Notes: generated by a model from the sequence alone, not told the origin. A DNA stretch of 64,000 bases from Allacma fusca (GCA_947179485.1 OX359246.1:10168001-10232000); one strand, 5' to 3'; positions 29,813-40,861 are shown, numbered from the stretch's first letter. A program made the numbers and translations.

Positions 29813-31412
29813 ATTTTGGTTTGAAATGGAGAGTTACTGCCGTTTCAGCGTCTCCAAAATCAATAGGTTTTAGATTCTCGTCGACAAAATTTATGCGAGC
29901 CTCCGTGACTTGTTTATTCCTTAGGGGTAAATATATGACTGGGTTAAAATTAACCTCAGTTTCATTATTATAGTCCTCGTTGAAATTCAGTTCTCGTAGA
30001 ATGGGAACTTTTTGTCCTTCATATGTCTGATTTTCAATTATATTTGACAGTACCAGAAACCTTTTCATACTCCCAAGAATGTCCGCATCTCCTTCATGCT
30101 CTTCTTCCCATTCAATTTCTTCTTCCTGCTCCACAATCATTTTCCGAGCGGGAAACCTACTATTTCTCTTAAATTTGGCTTCAATGGGAAGCCCAAAGTA
30201 GTTTCGTAAGTCGGCTGGCAGCTGGATTGTGACGTCAGGCGGTATTTCATTGAGAACTATTTCTCCATCATCGTATGAGAATTGGATAGGGAACTGATCG
30301 TGGTGCTGATCAATGAATGTGTTATTCAATTCCGTAAATACGTCGCCAATGCTTTGCGATTTAGGCTCTTTCATGGCCAAAAATTGCAGTGAAAAGTACC
30401 GAGCATTAATGAAACGATTCTTAAGTGGGATAATGTTATCGAAAGCGGTACTGTTAAACGGAGTATCCGATGTGTATTTAGTGCCAAAATAAAATCGGTC
30501 ATTATTGAAACCGAGGCTGTCCAGTAACTCCTGAGGGAGTATTATGTAATTCAGGGGGTTAGATGTGGGAAGGCTAACAATCATTGTACATTTGTTTTCC
30601 GTGTCGAAGGAAAACATTACATTCAACCCTCGTTTAGATAGCACAGATGTGAGTCTGGCGAAGAAGGGTTTGAATTGTTCGTTAAGGTTTTTATGAAACG
30701 CAAAAAGAGAGCTAAATTGCTGATCTATCATAATAAAGTTCCTATTATATTCTCCATTTGTTTTGAACGTTCTAACAGAAAAGTCTGTATCGTTTGTATA
30801 TCGATCGAACATTGATGGATCGATTACATTACTTCCCACATAAGCGCCCTCAAAGAAGCTTCTCCGATTGAAGCCGAATAAAGATGCAAAAGCGTTTGAA
30901 AATAGAACCCAACTAGCAGTGTCTTGATTTTTTACATACAATGTTGGTACAAAATTTTTCCCGTCTGCATCAACATATGTTTGAGCTATCAAGACGTTAA
31001 TTAGTTTGCCAACACCGTTATTAAATTTCTCGGTAAATTCATAAAGGGTTTCTTTGCTCTGTTTCCGAATTGGATATTCTGCAATAATAGGGTTTTTGTA
31101 GTCTGGAAACAGGGGCCCAACCGGAATAGCCGCATGATGTAGTGGGGTGAATTTTTTCCGTGATCGCTTGAATCTCCTTTCCCTACCTTTTCTCGTCGGG
31201 TGTGATTCGAGTGATTTGGGTTGTTTAGATGTGTATCTTAAATTCAGCAGCCCAACGTTGTAATGATGTTTGTTATATGCAACGTCTGTTGGTAACTGCT
31301 GAACAATGTCACTAGTATTTTTAAACGCTGGTAAGTTACCCGTATTTTTCAGATAAACAAAATGTTCGTTATCACTAAACGGAACGAATTGTTTGAGATT
31401 GTTATGAATCAT
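29805..31412 (-). CDS. PY: Polinton PY-type structural protein
   Basis: 535 aa from ATG 31,412, intact. The N terminus (HFVYLKNTG ... KNTSDIVQQLPTDV ... NVGLLNLRY) follows the pattern of PY proteins of animal Polintons, where a short beta region precedes a long variable part. The C terminus (NFNPVIYLPLRNKQVTEARI, then DFGDAETAVTLHFKPK) is also family-like. An acidic insert (EQEEEIEWEEEHEGD) lies near residue 440. Probably a virion component; its function is not known. TATA-like TATATAAT lies on the minus strand at 31,468-31,475, 56 bp before the ATG. A longer frame from 31,439 lacks an ATG start. Confidence 0.75.
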   Translation of the reverse strand: MIHNNLKQFVPFSDNEHFVYLKNTGNLPAFKNTSDIVQQLPTDVAYNKHHYNVGLLNLRYTSKQPKSLESHPTRKGRERRFKRSRKKFTPLHHAAIPVGPLFPDYKNPIIAEYPIRKQSKETLYEFTEKFNNGVGKLINVLIAQTYVDADGKNFVPTLYVKNQDTASWVLFSNAFASLFGFNRRSFFEGAYVGSNVIDPSMFDRYTNDTDFSVRTFKTNGEYNRNFIMIDQQFSSLFAFHKNLNEQFKPFFARLTSVLSKRGLNVMFSFDTENKCTMIVSLPTSNPLNYIILPQELLDSLGFNNDRFYFGTKYTSDTPFNSTAFDNIIPLKNRFINARYFSLQFLAMKEPKSQSIGDVFTELNNTFIDQHHDQFPIQFSYDDGEIVLNEIPPDVTIQLPADLRNYFGLPIEAKFKRNSRFPARKMIVEQEEEIEWEEEHEGDADILGSMKRFLVLSNIIENQTYEGQKVPILRELNFNEDYNNETEVNFNPVIYLPLRNKQVTEARINFVDENLKPIDFGDAETAVTLHFKPKYA

Positions 31413-31467
31413 GCTGACTTTAATGAAACCGGGCTGCAAATGAAGATGTAAATCCTCCAGCGTACAA

Positions 31468-31475
31468 TTATATAC
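31468..31475 (-). promoter_or_regulatory. TATA box for the PY-type gene
   Basis: TATATAAT on the minus strand, 56 bp upstream of the chosen ATG at 31,412. Confidence 0.4.
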
Positions 31476-31522
31476 AAGTTTTTATTTGTTTTCAATTTTT
31501 TGTTTTCACATTACATCCTAAA

Positions 31523-32468
31523 CTAATTTCCTGGGCTAATACTAACTAGATTTAAATCGTAATCATAAAACTGGCCTTGAACTTCTTCATTTGACTTATC
31601 TACTAGTTTATACGTAAGGATAAGTATTTACAACTTTTGACACACTAAATATTTCGCGACTATAGTTCTCTGAGTAGCCCTTTTCAAACAGAAGCTTTGC
31701 TCTGGAGATGCGAACAGAATCTCCAATCGAAAATTTTGGTGGAGATCTTGGAGCCTGGGCCTCTGCTATGTGCTGTCTATACAAGTGCCTCCACGTCTCA
31801 AATGAGTTTTTGATGGTAATTGTATTAGGAGTACGACCGATAGAACTGTGAAACGAATTATTATACGTGTCTGTAAAGGTTTGCAGTACTTTGCTGATGT
31901 TCTTTGTGTTTTTCTGAGTCATAAATCTCTGAAGTTTTGTGAAAAGAGTTCTAATGAAACGCTCGGCAATAGAAGCTTTGACAATTGAATGGATATGATA
32001 GGGTATTATTTCATATTTATCCAAAAATGTTTTAAAAGCAGAAGAGGTAAACTCTTTCCCTCGATCGCTAAATAAGTACATTGGCTTTGCCCGTGCTTCT
32101 TTAAATATAGATGTAAATGCCGAAATCATAGATTCTGAGTTCTTGTTTTTAAGAAGCCGGGTATAAGCTTTTTTGCTAAAGCTATCTACCACCACGAGCA
32201 CAAAATAATTGCACTCATTATATGGAGCAATATTTTCAATGTCTTTCAAATCAGTGCTCCAAATTTCATTGATAAAGTTCACCATAATTCGCCGACGTTT
32301 GTATTTCCGTCTGATTTGCCTGTGTAATGAATATCCCTCTAATTTTCGAAGCTACCGTTGTACGGCTTCCTTGTCCTGAAATTCTGGATGGTTTTTAAGG
32401 AAACCGGATAACCCGGAAAACGCGCCGGCCAGTCGTTGGTTTAGATAACTCTCAACAATTTCACTCAT
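31523..32468 (-). pseudogene. INT: Polinton retroviral-type integrase, broken
   Basis: ATG at 32,468 (MSEIVESYLNQRLAG). An in-frame TAG at 32,352-32,354 stands where tryptophan fits. Then come a basic region (RRKYKRRR) and the rve core: NEIWSTDLKDI, MYLFSDRGKEFTSSAF and SIVKASIAERFIRTLF give the D, D, E triad. PPKFSIGDSVRISRAK follows. Near 31,608 two bases appear to be lost; in the shifted frame the conserved C-terminal module resumes (NEEVQGQFYDYDL) and stops at 31,523. A lone HHCC domain is not evident, as in other Polintons. The enzyme would insert the element and make the 6-bp duplications. TTTTTATATA (32,484-32,493) is only 16 bp from the ATG, so the real start may lie lower. Confidence 0.9.
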
Positions 32469-32555
32469 CACACTGACACGGCGTTTTTATATATTCCCTG
32501 TTCTCACAATATTTACCAGGAGTTTACCATGCTCAACAGTAATTGCATTAATTGT

Positions 32556-33083
32556 TCATTTCCACCTTCGTTTTCCACTCACTCGATTCACACTCTTATT
32601 ATAAGAACTCTTGCCCACACGTTTAACTTTCTTTCTCCCTTTGCCTTTCTGAATTTTGCGGGGTCTTAAGTTTCTCCTGGGCAATTCTTGTGGTTTATCT
32701 GGGATAAGATCATTTGTTTGTTCCGGATGGTTAGGCAGGGTTGATTGTTTATTTTCGGATGAAGTCGGATTGTCCAAATCTTCAAACACTTTCCACTCTG
32801 GTTCTAACTTGAAATGTCCGGTTTTAAATTTGCAGCAACAAATATCCAGGGGCTTGAACCTTTTCGTTGCTGACTTAATAGAATCTGTAGAATGTTCAAT
32901 GTCAGAATTTTCTGTTATAGGCGGATCTATATGCTCTTTGTCCTTTATATCCTGATCCATTATTTGCTTTTCAAGTTCTTTTTTTCTATCATTAGTAATC
33001 ACTTCACCACTGTTAAGTATTTTCATTAACTCGGAATAAAGCTTAGGATCAATTAATCTCACTTTGGAGTAAACACTAAGCAA
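32556..33083 (-). CDS. Polinton accessory protein, acidic middle and basic tail
   Basis: 175 aa, open. The start (SKVRLIDPKLYSELMKIL) resembles short Polinton proteins encoded next to the ATPase that begin with a K/R-hydrophobic-P-x-L pattern; that is a weak link. The middle is acidic with one cysteine cluster (DICCCKFKTGH). The C-terminal 50 residues are strongly basic (RRNLRPRKIQKGKGRKKVKR), suggesting DNA contact. Its first bases overlap the end of the ATPase gene by 25 bp in another frame. Confidence 0.6.
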   Translation of the reverse strand: MLSVYSKVRLIDPKLYSELMKILNSGEVITNDRKKELEKQIMDQDIKDKEHIDPPITENSDIEHSTDSIKSATKRFKPLDICCCKFKTGHFKLEPEWKVFEDLDNPTSSENKQSTLPNHPEQTNDLIPDKPQELPRRNLRPRKIQKGKGRKKVKRVGKSSYNKSVNRVSGKRRWK

Positions 33084-33726
33084 TATTCAGTGGGGAAACG
33101 ATTTGATCCAACCCAGTACTTGAACTGTTTATGTTTCGTGTGAAAGTCTAGGATCAAGTAACCGTATTCCCTGGAAGTCACTGCCTTTAAATACGCTTCG
33201 GTTAGGAATGAAGCCTTTCCGGGAAAAATTTGTTTTGCCAGAGTAGAAATCGTCGATCGGTCTCTTGGAATATCAAACAGGCATGTCCACTGAGTATTTA
33301 TGTTAATGTCGCGCATACCCTTTGCATTCTGTTTCTTTTCTGTAAAATTAGTATTATAGATGCACCCCGGTGGTGAGAATGTTTAGTAAAAAAGTTTGTG
33401 ACTAGGGTATTATCTTCACCTTGACCAATTTCACTTTGCTGGTCATCCAGAATAATTAAACAGGGATCCGAGGCTAAGTCCTCAATGTCTTTTACATTTG
33501 ATGTAAAAATGATACCCGGATCTTCGTCCTGGAGCTTACGAAAGTTTGGTTGATAATCTGAGTATACATATATGACTTTGTCTATTGGTGTGTCAAAAAT
33601 TTCTTTTCTTTTTCTTATGATGTCTAGTGTTAATACGGTCTTACCTGTTGGCCCCTGTACAGTTGCAGTACAGGGGTGAGCAATTTGGAAATCAATGAAA
33701 TCCATGGTGTTTGAATAACATGACAA
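33059..33726 (-). pseudogene. ATPase: Polinton packaging ATPase (A32/FtsK-HerA type), one frameshift
   Basis: The first frame (33,298-33,726) has Walker A VQGPTGKTVLTL, YVYSDYQP, Walker B PCLIILDDQQSEI and the sensor-like TNFFTKHSHHRGASIILILQ. The second frame (33,059-33,316) carries the end: MRDININTQWTCLFDIPRDRST, then AYLKAVTSREYGYLILDFH. The two overlap and differ by one base near 33,310-33,330. This ATPase packages DNA into capsids in related viruses. The gene follows polymerase B with 35 bp between them. Initial context around ATG 33,726 (MSCYSNTMDFIDFQIAHPC) is as expected for the family. Confidence 0.88.
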
Positions 33727-33761
33727 CAGCGAATGGCATGTAATTAAAAATGCGTTGCTTT

Positions 33762-36700
33762 TTATTGGAAACAGTTGCGGGTACTTTCGTCTAGCTTATA
33801 ATGCCCCAGTGGAAGGCTAAAATTAATATCGTTGGGGTCACAGTATGCCCTATATACATCTAAATTATGAAAAGCCACCTTGTTCACTGTTATACAGTAT
33901 AAGTTATGCTTAATACTACGTATGTATTTAACGTCTAGTTTAACAATTTTATTGTTTTGAACTACGTCCGCATACTGTTCATGAGAGAAAGATTTCAATG
34001 AAGGGAATGGTATGCCCTTGGACTTCATTTCTTCTTTTCTATCATTATACAATATAGAGTATTGTTTGGATTTTAGTGTGACTACTTGGGAGATATCAAA
34101 ACTTTCAATTTTCCATTTGCCAGATACTCCTGCATTTACATTCTTAAAACTTTCCATCTCTGGGTGGGCTTTAAAAAATTCGTGACCTGAGTGTATTTTT
34201 GAAAAATCGAAAAAATCTTTATAGGAAACTAGGTCTTTCCATAACCTATTCTCGGGATCTGTAATTATGCTGATTGAGCTATCGGTATCGCAGTATAGGT
34301 TATATATCCGGTTACCGAAGACCCTTTTTAGTTGCTGGTAATACCCATAATAGAAAATGACTTTGGCCAAATCAAGTACTGTCACGCCTGCCTGAATAGG
34401 TTTATTTAAAACTACGTTCTTAGGGCTAAGCATTACAATGCTTACTTTCTCAGAGATGGGAAGAAAATCTTTACATTCGGGCAGTGACAATAAATGCCTT
34501 GATTGAGCCCGTGAACTACAAAATTTTATTTTCATGTGGTTTCTATTCGACTCGAGGCATTTTCCGAAAATCTGGTTATTCTGATTTTTCAAAAACTGTC
34601 TCATAGATTCACTTTTTGCCTCCTTTCTCATGTCAATGTTGTGTTGTATGTACTTGCGGAAATAAGCTTTTTCAGTGAAAGAGATTACTGTGTGTATTTT
34701 TTTCAAAGTCATACCCATTTCTGAATAATATTTAAGAGCCTTATAATGCAAGACATAATTTTCTCTATCATAGCAAAGTAGCAGTAAACGTGGTTGTGTA
34801 GTGAACGAGGATTGAGAGGCCTTACTAAGTTTGGATAAATTGTGTTGCTGGTTTTCTCCCAACTCTTCAAATTTTATAACACGGCGCTCTGGTGCTAATG
34901 GCAAATCAACTGTCTTGTCTTGAACTTCGGGTGGATATCCCAGTGTTACTTGTAGAAAGTACCCTTTCCCATCTTTGCTTTCACATAATTTCCAATCAAT
35001 ACGATCAAGATCATTAACACTTTCCCATCTGTAATTCGAATGAGGATATTTATCCAGCAACGCTGTAGCATACAGGCTTACTTTATCATTGTAAATCAAA
35101 TGAGTTCTATTCTTCGTTGGATCATAACCAAAGGTACTTCTATCATTATTAGCGGTCTGAATTTTCCTAGTGCAGAAGGAAAACCCGCCCCGTATTGCTT
35201 TGGAAAGTAATTCTATCATTTTAAAATCCCGTATGTACTCAATTTCGGATCCCGTATGATATAACAAACATTGGAACGAGTACCCACTACCTGTACACAT
35301 GTATGTTGGGTCAAGCCCGTACATACTCATTCCATTCATTCGGAAATTTTCCCAAATTACTGCAAGTAATAGTGTATTCCGAATATGTGCACTTTTCATT
35401 TGCTTAGTCGTTGTTAAAATATTCCCTATCAGGAATGCCACCATTCAGGACATCCGACGAGGTCAAATATCTATACGGAAACGGGAGTTTTTCAAAGAGC
35501 AAACTTATAGATTTTTCGGAAATGTCTTGCCGATGTTTTTTGATTTGGCGGTTATCCATATCGTTTTTTAATACAAACGGGATACTTAGATTCACCAGAT
35601 CGAGTGTTTTGGCATTCTCTTTCTTTAGAGCCTCAGCTAAAGTGCTTAGTTTAGAAGGACAAAATTGGCACGAATAGATAAAACGAACTTTCACCTTTCG
35701 ATTTCCTTGCCAGCCTTTCTGATTGGAATGTCCCTTGTTGTATTTATAATTAAATGTTGGCACTAGCACATCCCGTGCTGGAATTTCTAATTGAACAAAT
35801 TTTTAAGTTCCTTTGCTGATAACAGATATGTCTTTAGGATCGAATATTGAGCTTTCCAAATTTTTAATTAATAAATGCAAATCAAACCCTGCTCCGTTAT
35901 GGGCCACACATACTAATTTAATTTTTAAATTACAACCTGCACAAATTGTGTTGAGATATCTGCCGGTGGTATGGCAATGGTGATAGCACTTAATTATTTT
36001 CTTTTCTTTTCCGGTAGTTTGCATTTTGTATTCTTCTTGCATTTCTGATTCCTCAAGCTCTTCATCCTCTTCTCTTTCCACCGTAGTATTTGTAAACACT
36101 CGTTTGCAGAAATCGCAATCGGTCTTATTTTCATGTCTAAAAATTTCTTCCGCTGAAGGAACTACGAAATTGTTTGTTGTTCTTACTGACCACAGAATAT
36201 CCTCCGCATGTTTAAACCCCCTTTCGAAAAAATGTTGCATCGGATTTTCACCATCATAGTATTCTAGAGCATAGATTTTCTTAGCTTCTCCAATGTAGTT
36301 CACAATGCAAAGTGAGTAACTGATTGGTTTGAATTCATTTTCAATAGTTGTCGAGTTTCCTAAACTTTTATTAACCGGATTATTCACTGTCGTAGAGCAG
36401 CATTCAAAGTTCCAATAAAGTACATAATGGTACGGTAGTGTCAGTTCTGGTCTTGTAAATTTAAGTGTTTCGCCGTCCTTTGGAAGCTTTTCAACGATTT
36501 CCTTGTCTGTCCCGCAAACCTGCCTATGATCTGAACATTTCTTTTCGGAACCAAAGTAGCGAAAGCAGAGATCACAAAAGTATGCCTTTGCTGGTTTTCG
36601 ATAGCTTAAAAATTTGTTTAAATCGGTTATAAGAGCTAGATGGTATGCCCGTTTTTTCCCAACTTTCTTATGGATCAAAAACAAGTTAACAGTCTTTGCT

Positions 36701-37407
36701 CGTCTTGACTTACTTGACCTTATCATCACTACTTCCCCCTTTTTATGACTTAACACATTCACGGATACACCATTATTTTCTTCAAATTGGGGAAGGTCGT
36801 TGTAAATATTTATAGCCGATTTTATATTACAAAAATCTATACGACCAAAATATGTTTTCCATGTTTTGTAGCAAGCTAGATTTTTATTAGAAGTCCCTGT
36901 GATCGCATTTTCTTCTACCTGCTTATTCCAATACAGACCGGCGGCAATACAATATTTAAAGCAATGTTCATCATTGTTTTTAAAGTTAATAAATCCCTGT
37001 CTAGACTTGAATGGCATTTCTAAATGCCCGCTAGCACTCGAGTTCATAAAGAGCCGGATTTCACCCAGCTTTATTTCGAATGTTTCCACTTTTAATATTC
37101 GCCATCCGGACCCGTATTCCAGAAAACAATTCTTTTTTTCGATAATATCCGAGGCACATTGTAGTAATATGACCCGTATAGAAGCGGGGCATTGTAGCTC
37201 ATAATGGGATGACTTGAAGTATATCCTCAACTGTTTGTAACCTATTTTACCATTCTCTTCTTGAACTTCTTTTTCCATTTGCACCCCGACACTTATTTCA
37301 ACCTTAGAAAGTGTGTGTATTTCGTACAGTTCTCGAAGCAATTTATTTACGGCAGATTCAACTTCTGAAAATGTGATTTCGATTTCAGGAATTTGCAAAA
37401 AAGGCAC
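33762..37407 (-). pseudogene. POLB: Polinton DNA polymerase B, broken in three pieces
   Basis: N-terminal piece 35,803-37,407 contains a CDLCFRYFGSEKKCSDHRQVC zinc-finger region and the exonuclease part: YWNFECC at Exo I (Asn where the catalytic Asp should be) and AHNGAGFDLHLL at Exo II. A TAA at 35,803-35,805 interrupts it; the same frame goes on to 35,404. After a frameshift near 35,420 the C-terminal piece (33,762-35,444) has the family block ENFRMNGMSMYGLDPTYM, AIRGGFSFC, motif A region IYNDKVSLYATA, motif B region NQIFGKCLESN and motif C LYCDTDSS. This is the protein-primed viral type. The Exo III aspartate region also looks changed. The enzyme replicates the element; this copy cannot make it in one piece. 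Confidence 0.92.
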
Positions 37408-37506
37408 AAACCAGATATACAGATAGTCGTATTAGCTTCATGGTGGTTGTTTTTAAACTGTTTTGCATTCACATTTTTACACGAGTTATATGTTAATTTA
37501 TTACAG

Positions 37507-38934
37507 AACTCTGTTTCGCTTTCACTTGGAGAAGAAGCTTGGAGTGAGCTACTCGGTAGGGGAAAACCTACTATAACTCTCAACCGAGTTGTAATTCACG
37601 AGGATACTACCCCAAGGAAGAAACGTTGTATCCCAATCCAAGACTACAGCGATGACGAAAGTGAGAGCCATCCTGATGTATCCGACAGTTCTTTGACTCG
37701 TGAAGCAGTACAATGCTACGCTTCAAACAATGTAATTGGAATCTGTTTTGTTATTTTTCTAATTCGAGATATACTCATAGCTTCAACAATGACTTTATTG
37801 ATTTACTATTAAGCCATTTATTTACTTTCGATATATTCGTAGGAACTCAATTCTGTCCTTCACTTACAAATGAAGGTTGGAGAACTGAAAAATTACTTGA
37901 AAGAACGAACCGACGACAACATCAGACTTACTGCCGAAGTTCTAAAATTACAAGACAGTAACAACCGGGGTCGGGCGAATTACGGTGAACTCAAGACCAA
38001 ACTTGCCGGTAAAGAGCTGGAGGTTCGTGAGAAGCAAGATATCATCAATGCCAGGGACGAGGTAATCCTGATTAAGGAAGAAGTGATCCGGGTCCAAGAA
38101 GAGGCTATCCGGGTTAAAGAAGAAGAACTTACTCTTCTCAGGGCTCAACTTGTTGATGCACAAACTCGCGCCAGGAACTGCGAGGTAGTTAATTTAGTCG
38201 TATTATCCCTACTATCATCCCTTGTTAACTTGATTTATTTAAACAACTTTAGCTGCAATGCATCGTTGTTTTTCAATTAAACTTGTTGTTATCTAGACCT
38301 CTTCGTCGGGAGTCGTCAACTACAACTATTATGCCCATAACACCCTCCTACTCCGTGGGTAGGACAAAATTTCCAGAACCCGTCCCACCAGCCGTGTGCA
38401 AGGACTACTCCACTTCCCCGTTCCACTCGACCCTCGTATTTCAATAACAAAGTAAGTTCGCTATGTCTCTCCTTATGTCATAAATTATGCACTAATATCC
38501 CTCAATTACGACATTAAATTAATATTTACAGTTACCGATTGGGTTTCAACCCAGTGTCGGCATGTTCTATATATTTTGTTCCCCCAAACCCCTGGAACAA
38601 TATATGCAAGCAACTGAAGCTGTGATGGCACAGCTCCGCTCTCTGTTTGGGCATGAATCAAAGATCACCCTGCTCAGAAGGAGTTGCAGGGTGTACTTCG
38701 ATTCGCTTGCAAATGCGCAAGAAGCATTTGATAAGCTATCACAAACTGGCACAGGGAAAGTGCTTACAACCGTTATGGGGGTTGAGATTTATGTGAGAAA
38801 AACTTTCGTTCTCATTGATTGATTTTCATCCTAAAATAATACGCCAAATTCAGTTTTCAATAAATATGTATTGTTTTTTCTTATTCTTGCAGATCTCCCA
38901 ACCAGTGATTAACAACATCATCAAGCCCGCCTAA
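37507..38934 (+). CDS. Unknown multi-exon gene with coiled coil, right arm of Polinton
   Basis: Exons at 37,507-37,731, 37,843-38,184, 38,297 to about 38,450, 38,532-38,792 and 38,893-38,934 with good splice signals; exons 1, 2, 4 and 5 are all phase 0. Exon 1 has a basic/acidic stretch (PRKKRCIPIQDYSDDESESH). Exon 2 is an almost pure coiled coil (LKLQD ... ELKTKLAGKELEVREKQD, then repeated VIRVQEEAIRVKEEELTLL). Exon 4 is a small alpha/beta domain (KITLLRRSCRVYFDSLANAQ) reminiscent of an RRM, not proven. The last exon adds ISQPVINNIIKPA. Exon 3 does not keep one clean frame (TAG in the expected one), so it is damaged or spliced differently. A 5' exon must lie further left, near or inside the polymerase start (37,407). 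Not a known Polinton gene. Confidence 0.55.
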
Positions 38935-39222
38935 ATGCCATTTATTTATATTTCATTTTTAGATTTGCTTTCATTTCATTTATTTGCATGCCATATTTAT
39001 AGTTTTTAATATTTTAGATGTTTCAATGATGTATTAGTTCGTAACATGCATTTATACTATTTATAATGCATATATATTTTCATTCAATAGATTTTAATCT
39101 TAATACCGGCCCTATTTTGTATTATATTTAGATATAGTTATTAAACCATTGGTATCTAAAGCACCCGGAAATTGGTCCTAATACTTTAACATTACAATAC
39201 CCCTAGCATTGGAAAAGTACAC
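38935..39222. other. Polinton right arm, non-coding
   Basis: AT-rich, with repeated ATTTAT/CATTTAT words. No gene. Confidence 0.5.
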
Positions 39223-39350
39223 TCTTCCTATCTTTTAACATACACACATGTTAAAGGATAGGACCATGGTAAAAATTCCTATCGGACTAACGGGGGTAAA
39301 AAATCCATTCCAACTACATGTCATAAAAAGGTCATTCATAGCTAACTACT
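39223..39350 (-). repeat. Right terminal inverted repeat of the Polinton
   Basis: Complement begins AGTAGTTAG and follows the left repeat for about 128 bp, ending near TAGGAAGA. Confidence 0.92.
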
Positions 39351-39356
39351 GGTCTC
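39351..39356. repeat. Right target site duplication of the Polinton
   Basis: GGTCTC, the second copy of the 6-bp duplication; the receptor exon resumes immediately with CAAAAATTATT. Confidence 0.97.
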
Positions 39357-40371
39357 CAAAAATTATTACTGTCATTGAAATAATGATGCAGCTGGCAAAT
39401 CACAGCTTTCGGACTGTGTGGCTTGTAATGACGGTTCTGGAATCAGCAAGGCCCAGATCGCAGGAGCAATTCTCATTAATATTTTTGGACGATGACTCTC
39501 AAAGCCGGTTTTACATTACTGTATTAATTTTGAATGGAGTATTCATGGCTCATGTCATTTACGTTTTCTACGCATCCGGCTCTGTCACAACCCAGCCAAT
39601 TATATTTTATATTACATGCTTGGCGATACTTGATATGATTAAAACGTAAGTCTTTGTTAATTATTAATTGCACATCGTCGTCGAAGATGTAAAATGATCT
39701 TTACTGATTCGTAAATATTCACTAGGAGCCTTAAACAATGCTTTTTGAACATAATCATTGTTGCTAAATATTGTGGATAACTACGTCAAGATTGGTTTTT
39801 GGATAAAATTTTGTATAATTTTAAACGTTCACGATATCTAATATTTATGAATGTCCGAAACTATTTGTGCCTCTAGTGTAAGCGGTTCAATTATAATTAT
39901 TGGATTTAAAATGAAAATTGAATATTTTTATACAGTTCAGAAACTTCTGAGGGAGTCGTAAATAGGAAAACGTCGATAGTGTGCACCTGCAGATGGCTTT
40001 GTTTGATACTGGATCATTTCTGCGAGATTTATGGAGGGATCGTACTACCGGGTGCTCAACTTTTACTCATGCTGAGTTGCGTACTTTGCACGTATGGTGC
40101 GGTCAAAATGGAGGGTATCCCATCCCTGGCGCTCGGACTTCTCGCTTCTTTCGCCTTTGGGTTTATTGTGTTATTTTATACACTTCTGGCTGAAGTTCAT
40201 GTTCGTAGTTTAGCATTGAAAGTATACTTGAAGGGTTCCCGGATTAGAGACCCATGGCTCCGAAGAGCGCTGGACTCAGTGCCCATAATGTCCATTAAGC
40301 TAAGTCTTGCATATTTTATCGACAGAGAAATGATATATGAACATATTTATAGAAACATATATGGTAAATAA
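39351..40371 (+). pseudogene. Chemoreceptor copy 2, 3' part
   Basis: Continues exon 3 of copy 2 (39,351-39,645, donor GTAAGT; protein pieces ARPRSQEQFSLIFLDDDS, GVFMAHVIYVFYASGS). Then comes a short intron and the last exon from 39,936 (acceptor TATACAG), with LCTYGAVKMEGIPSLALGL and RDPWLRRALDSVPIMSI. After IDREM the sequence departs from copies 1 and 3 and ends YEHIYRNIYGK, so the last membrane segment is missing. Intron 2 is 290 bp, against 1.25 kb in copy 1. The start of the gene is at 15,611, 23.7 kb away because of the Polinton. Confidence 0.9.
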
Positions 40372-40861
40372 TGTTCTATACTTTTAAAATCTAATTAAAT
40401 TTCTGCTTTAAAATTTTGTGTTTGATTCCCAGCAAAAATGTTTTCAAAAAATATTTTGACTTTGGTTCTTAGAAAATTTTAAGTGATTTCCAGGAAATCC
40501 TTAAACAAGTTGAGACTTCTGCGCATGACCGCAAAATTGAAAAACAAATCTGGAAATAGTTGATACGCGAGTTAACATTTCCATATGTATTTAGAATTTT
40601 AATGCAAGATTTTGTTTTGATTTTTGAAAAGCTTGAAACGTCATAGGGGAAGTGCATAATTCTCATTATATATGTCAGTATAAATGTTTCTAGGCACCAT
40701 TTACTAGATCGGAAAGAGACTTGCGTACAATATACACACAGGGAGAACTGACATTCGCGTTTACCTGAACATTAATTTTTTTTTCTTCTACGAGCTCTTG
40801 CGTATTGTGCAGAGATATTTTGAGGTGCTACTACAAAAAGACATGCAGAGATTTAACTTAC
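40372..40861. other. Junction between receptor copies 2 and 4
   Basis: AT-rich, no gene. The last exon of copy 4 would be expected here on the minus strand but I do not find it. Confidence 0.5.

Larger units (their letters stand above)
16447..39350. mobile_element. Polinton/Maverick DNA transposon, 22.9 kb
   Basis: The termini are AG...CT with inverted repeats of about 130-150 bp, and a 6-bp duplication flanks it; both are Polinton hallmarks. Inside, mostly on the minus strand, are polymerase B, packaging ATPase, integrase, PY-type protein, basic core-like protein, major capsid protein and adenain-type protease. Facing them on the plus strand is a PIF1 helicase. At 22.9 kb it is longer than the usual 15-20 kb because both outer parts hold additional intron-bearing genes. 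Polymerase, integrase, ATPase and core-like genes each carry stops or frameshifts, so the copy looks inactive. Ends are about 20-25% diverged from each other. Confidence 0.96.

Noticed and set aside
16441..39356. A 4-bp duplication (GTCT) with CAG...CTG ends
   Set aside because: The same bases can be read as GGTCTC plus AG...CT; that reading explains two more bases on each side and matches Polinton ends and duplication length.
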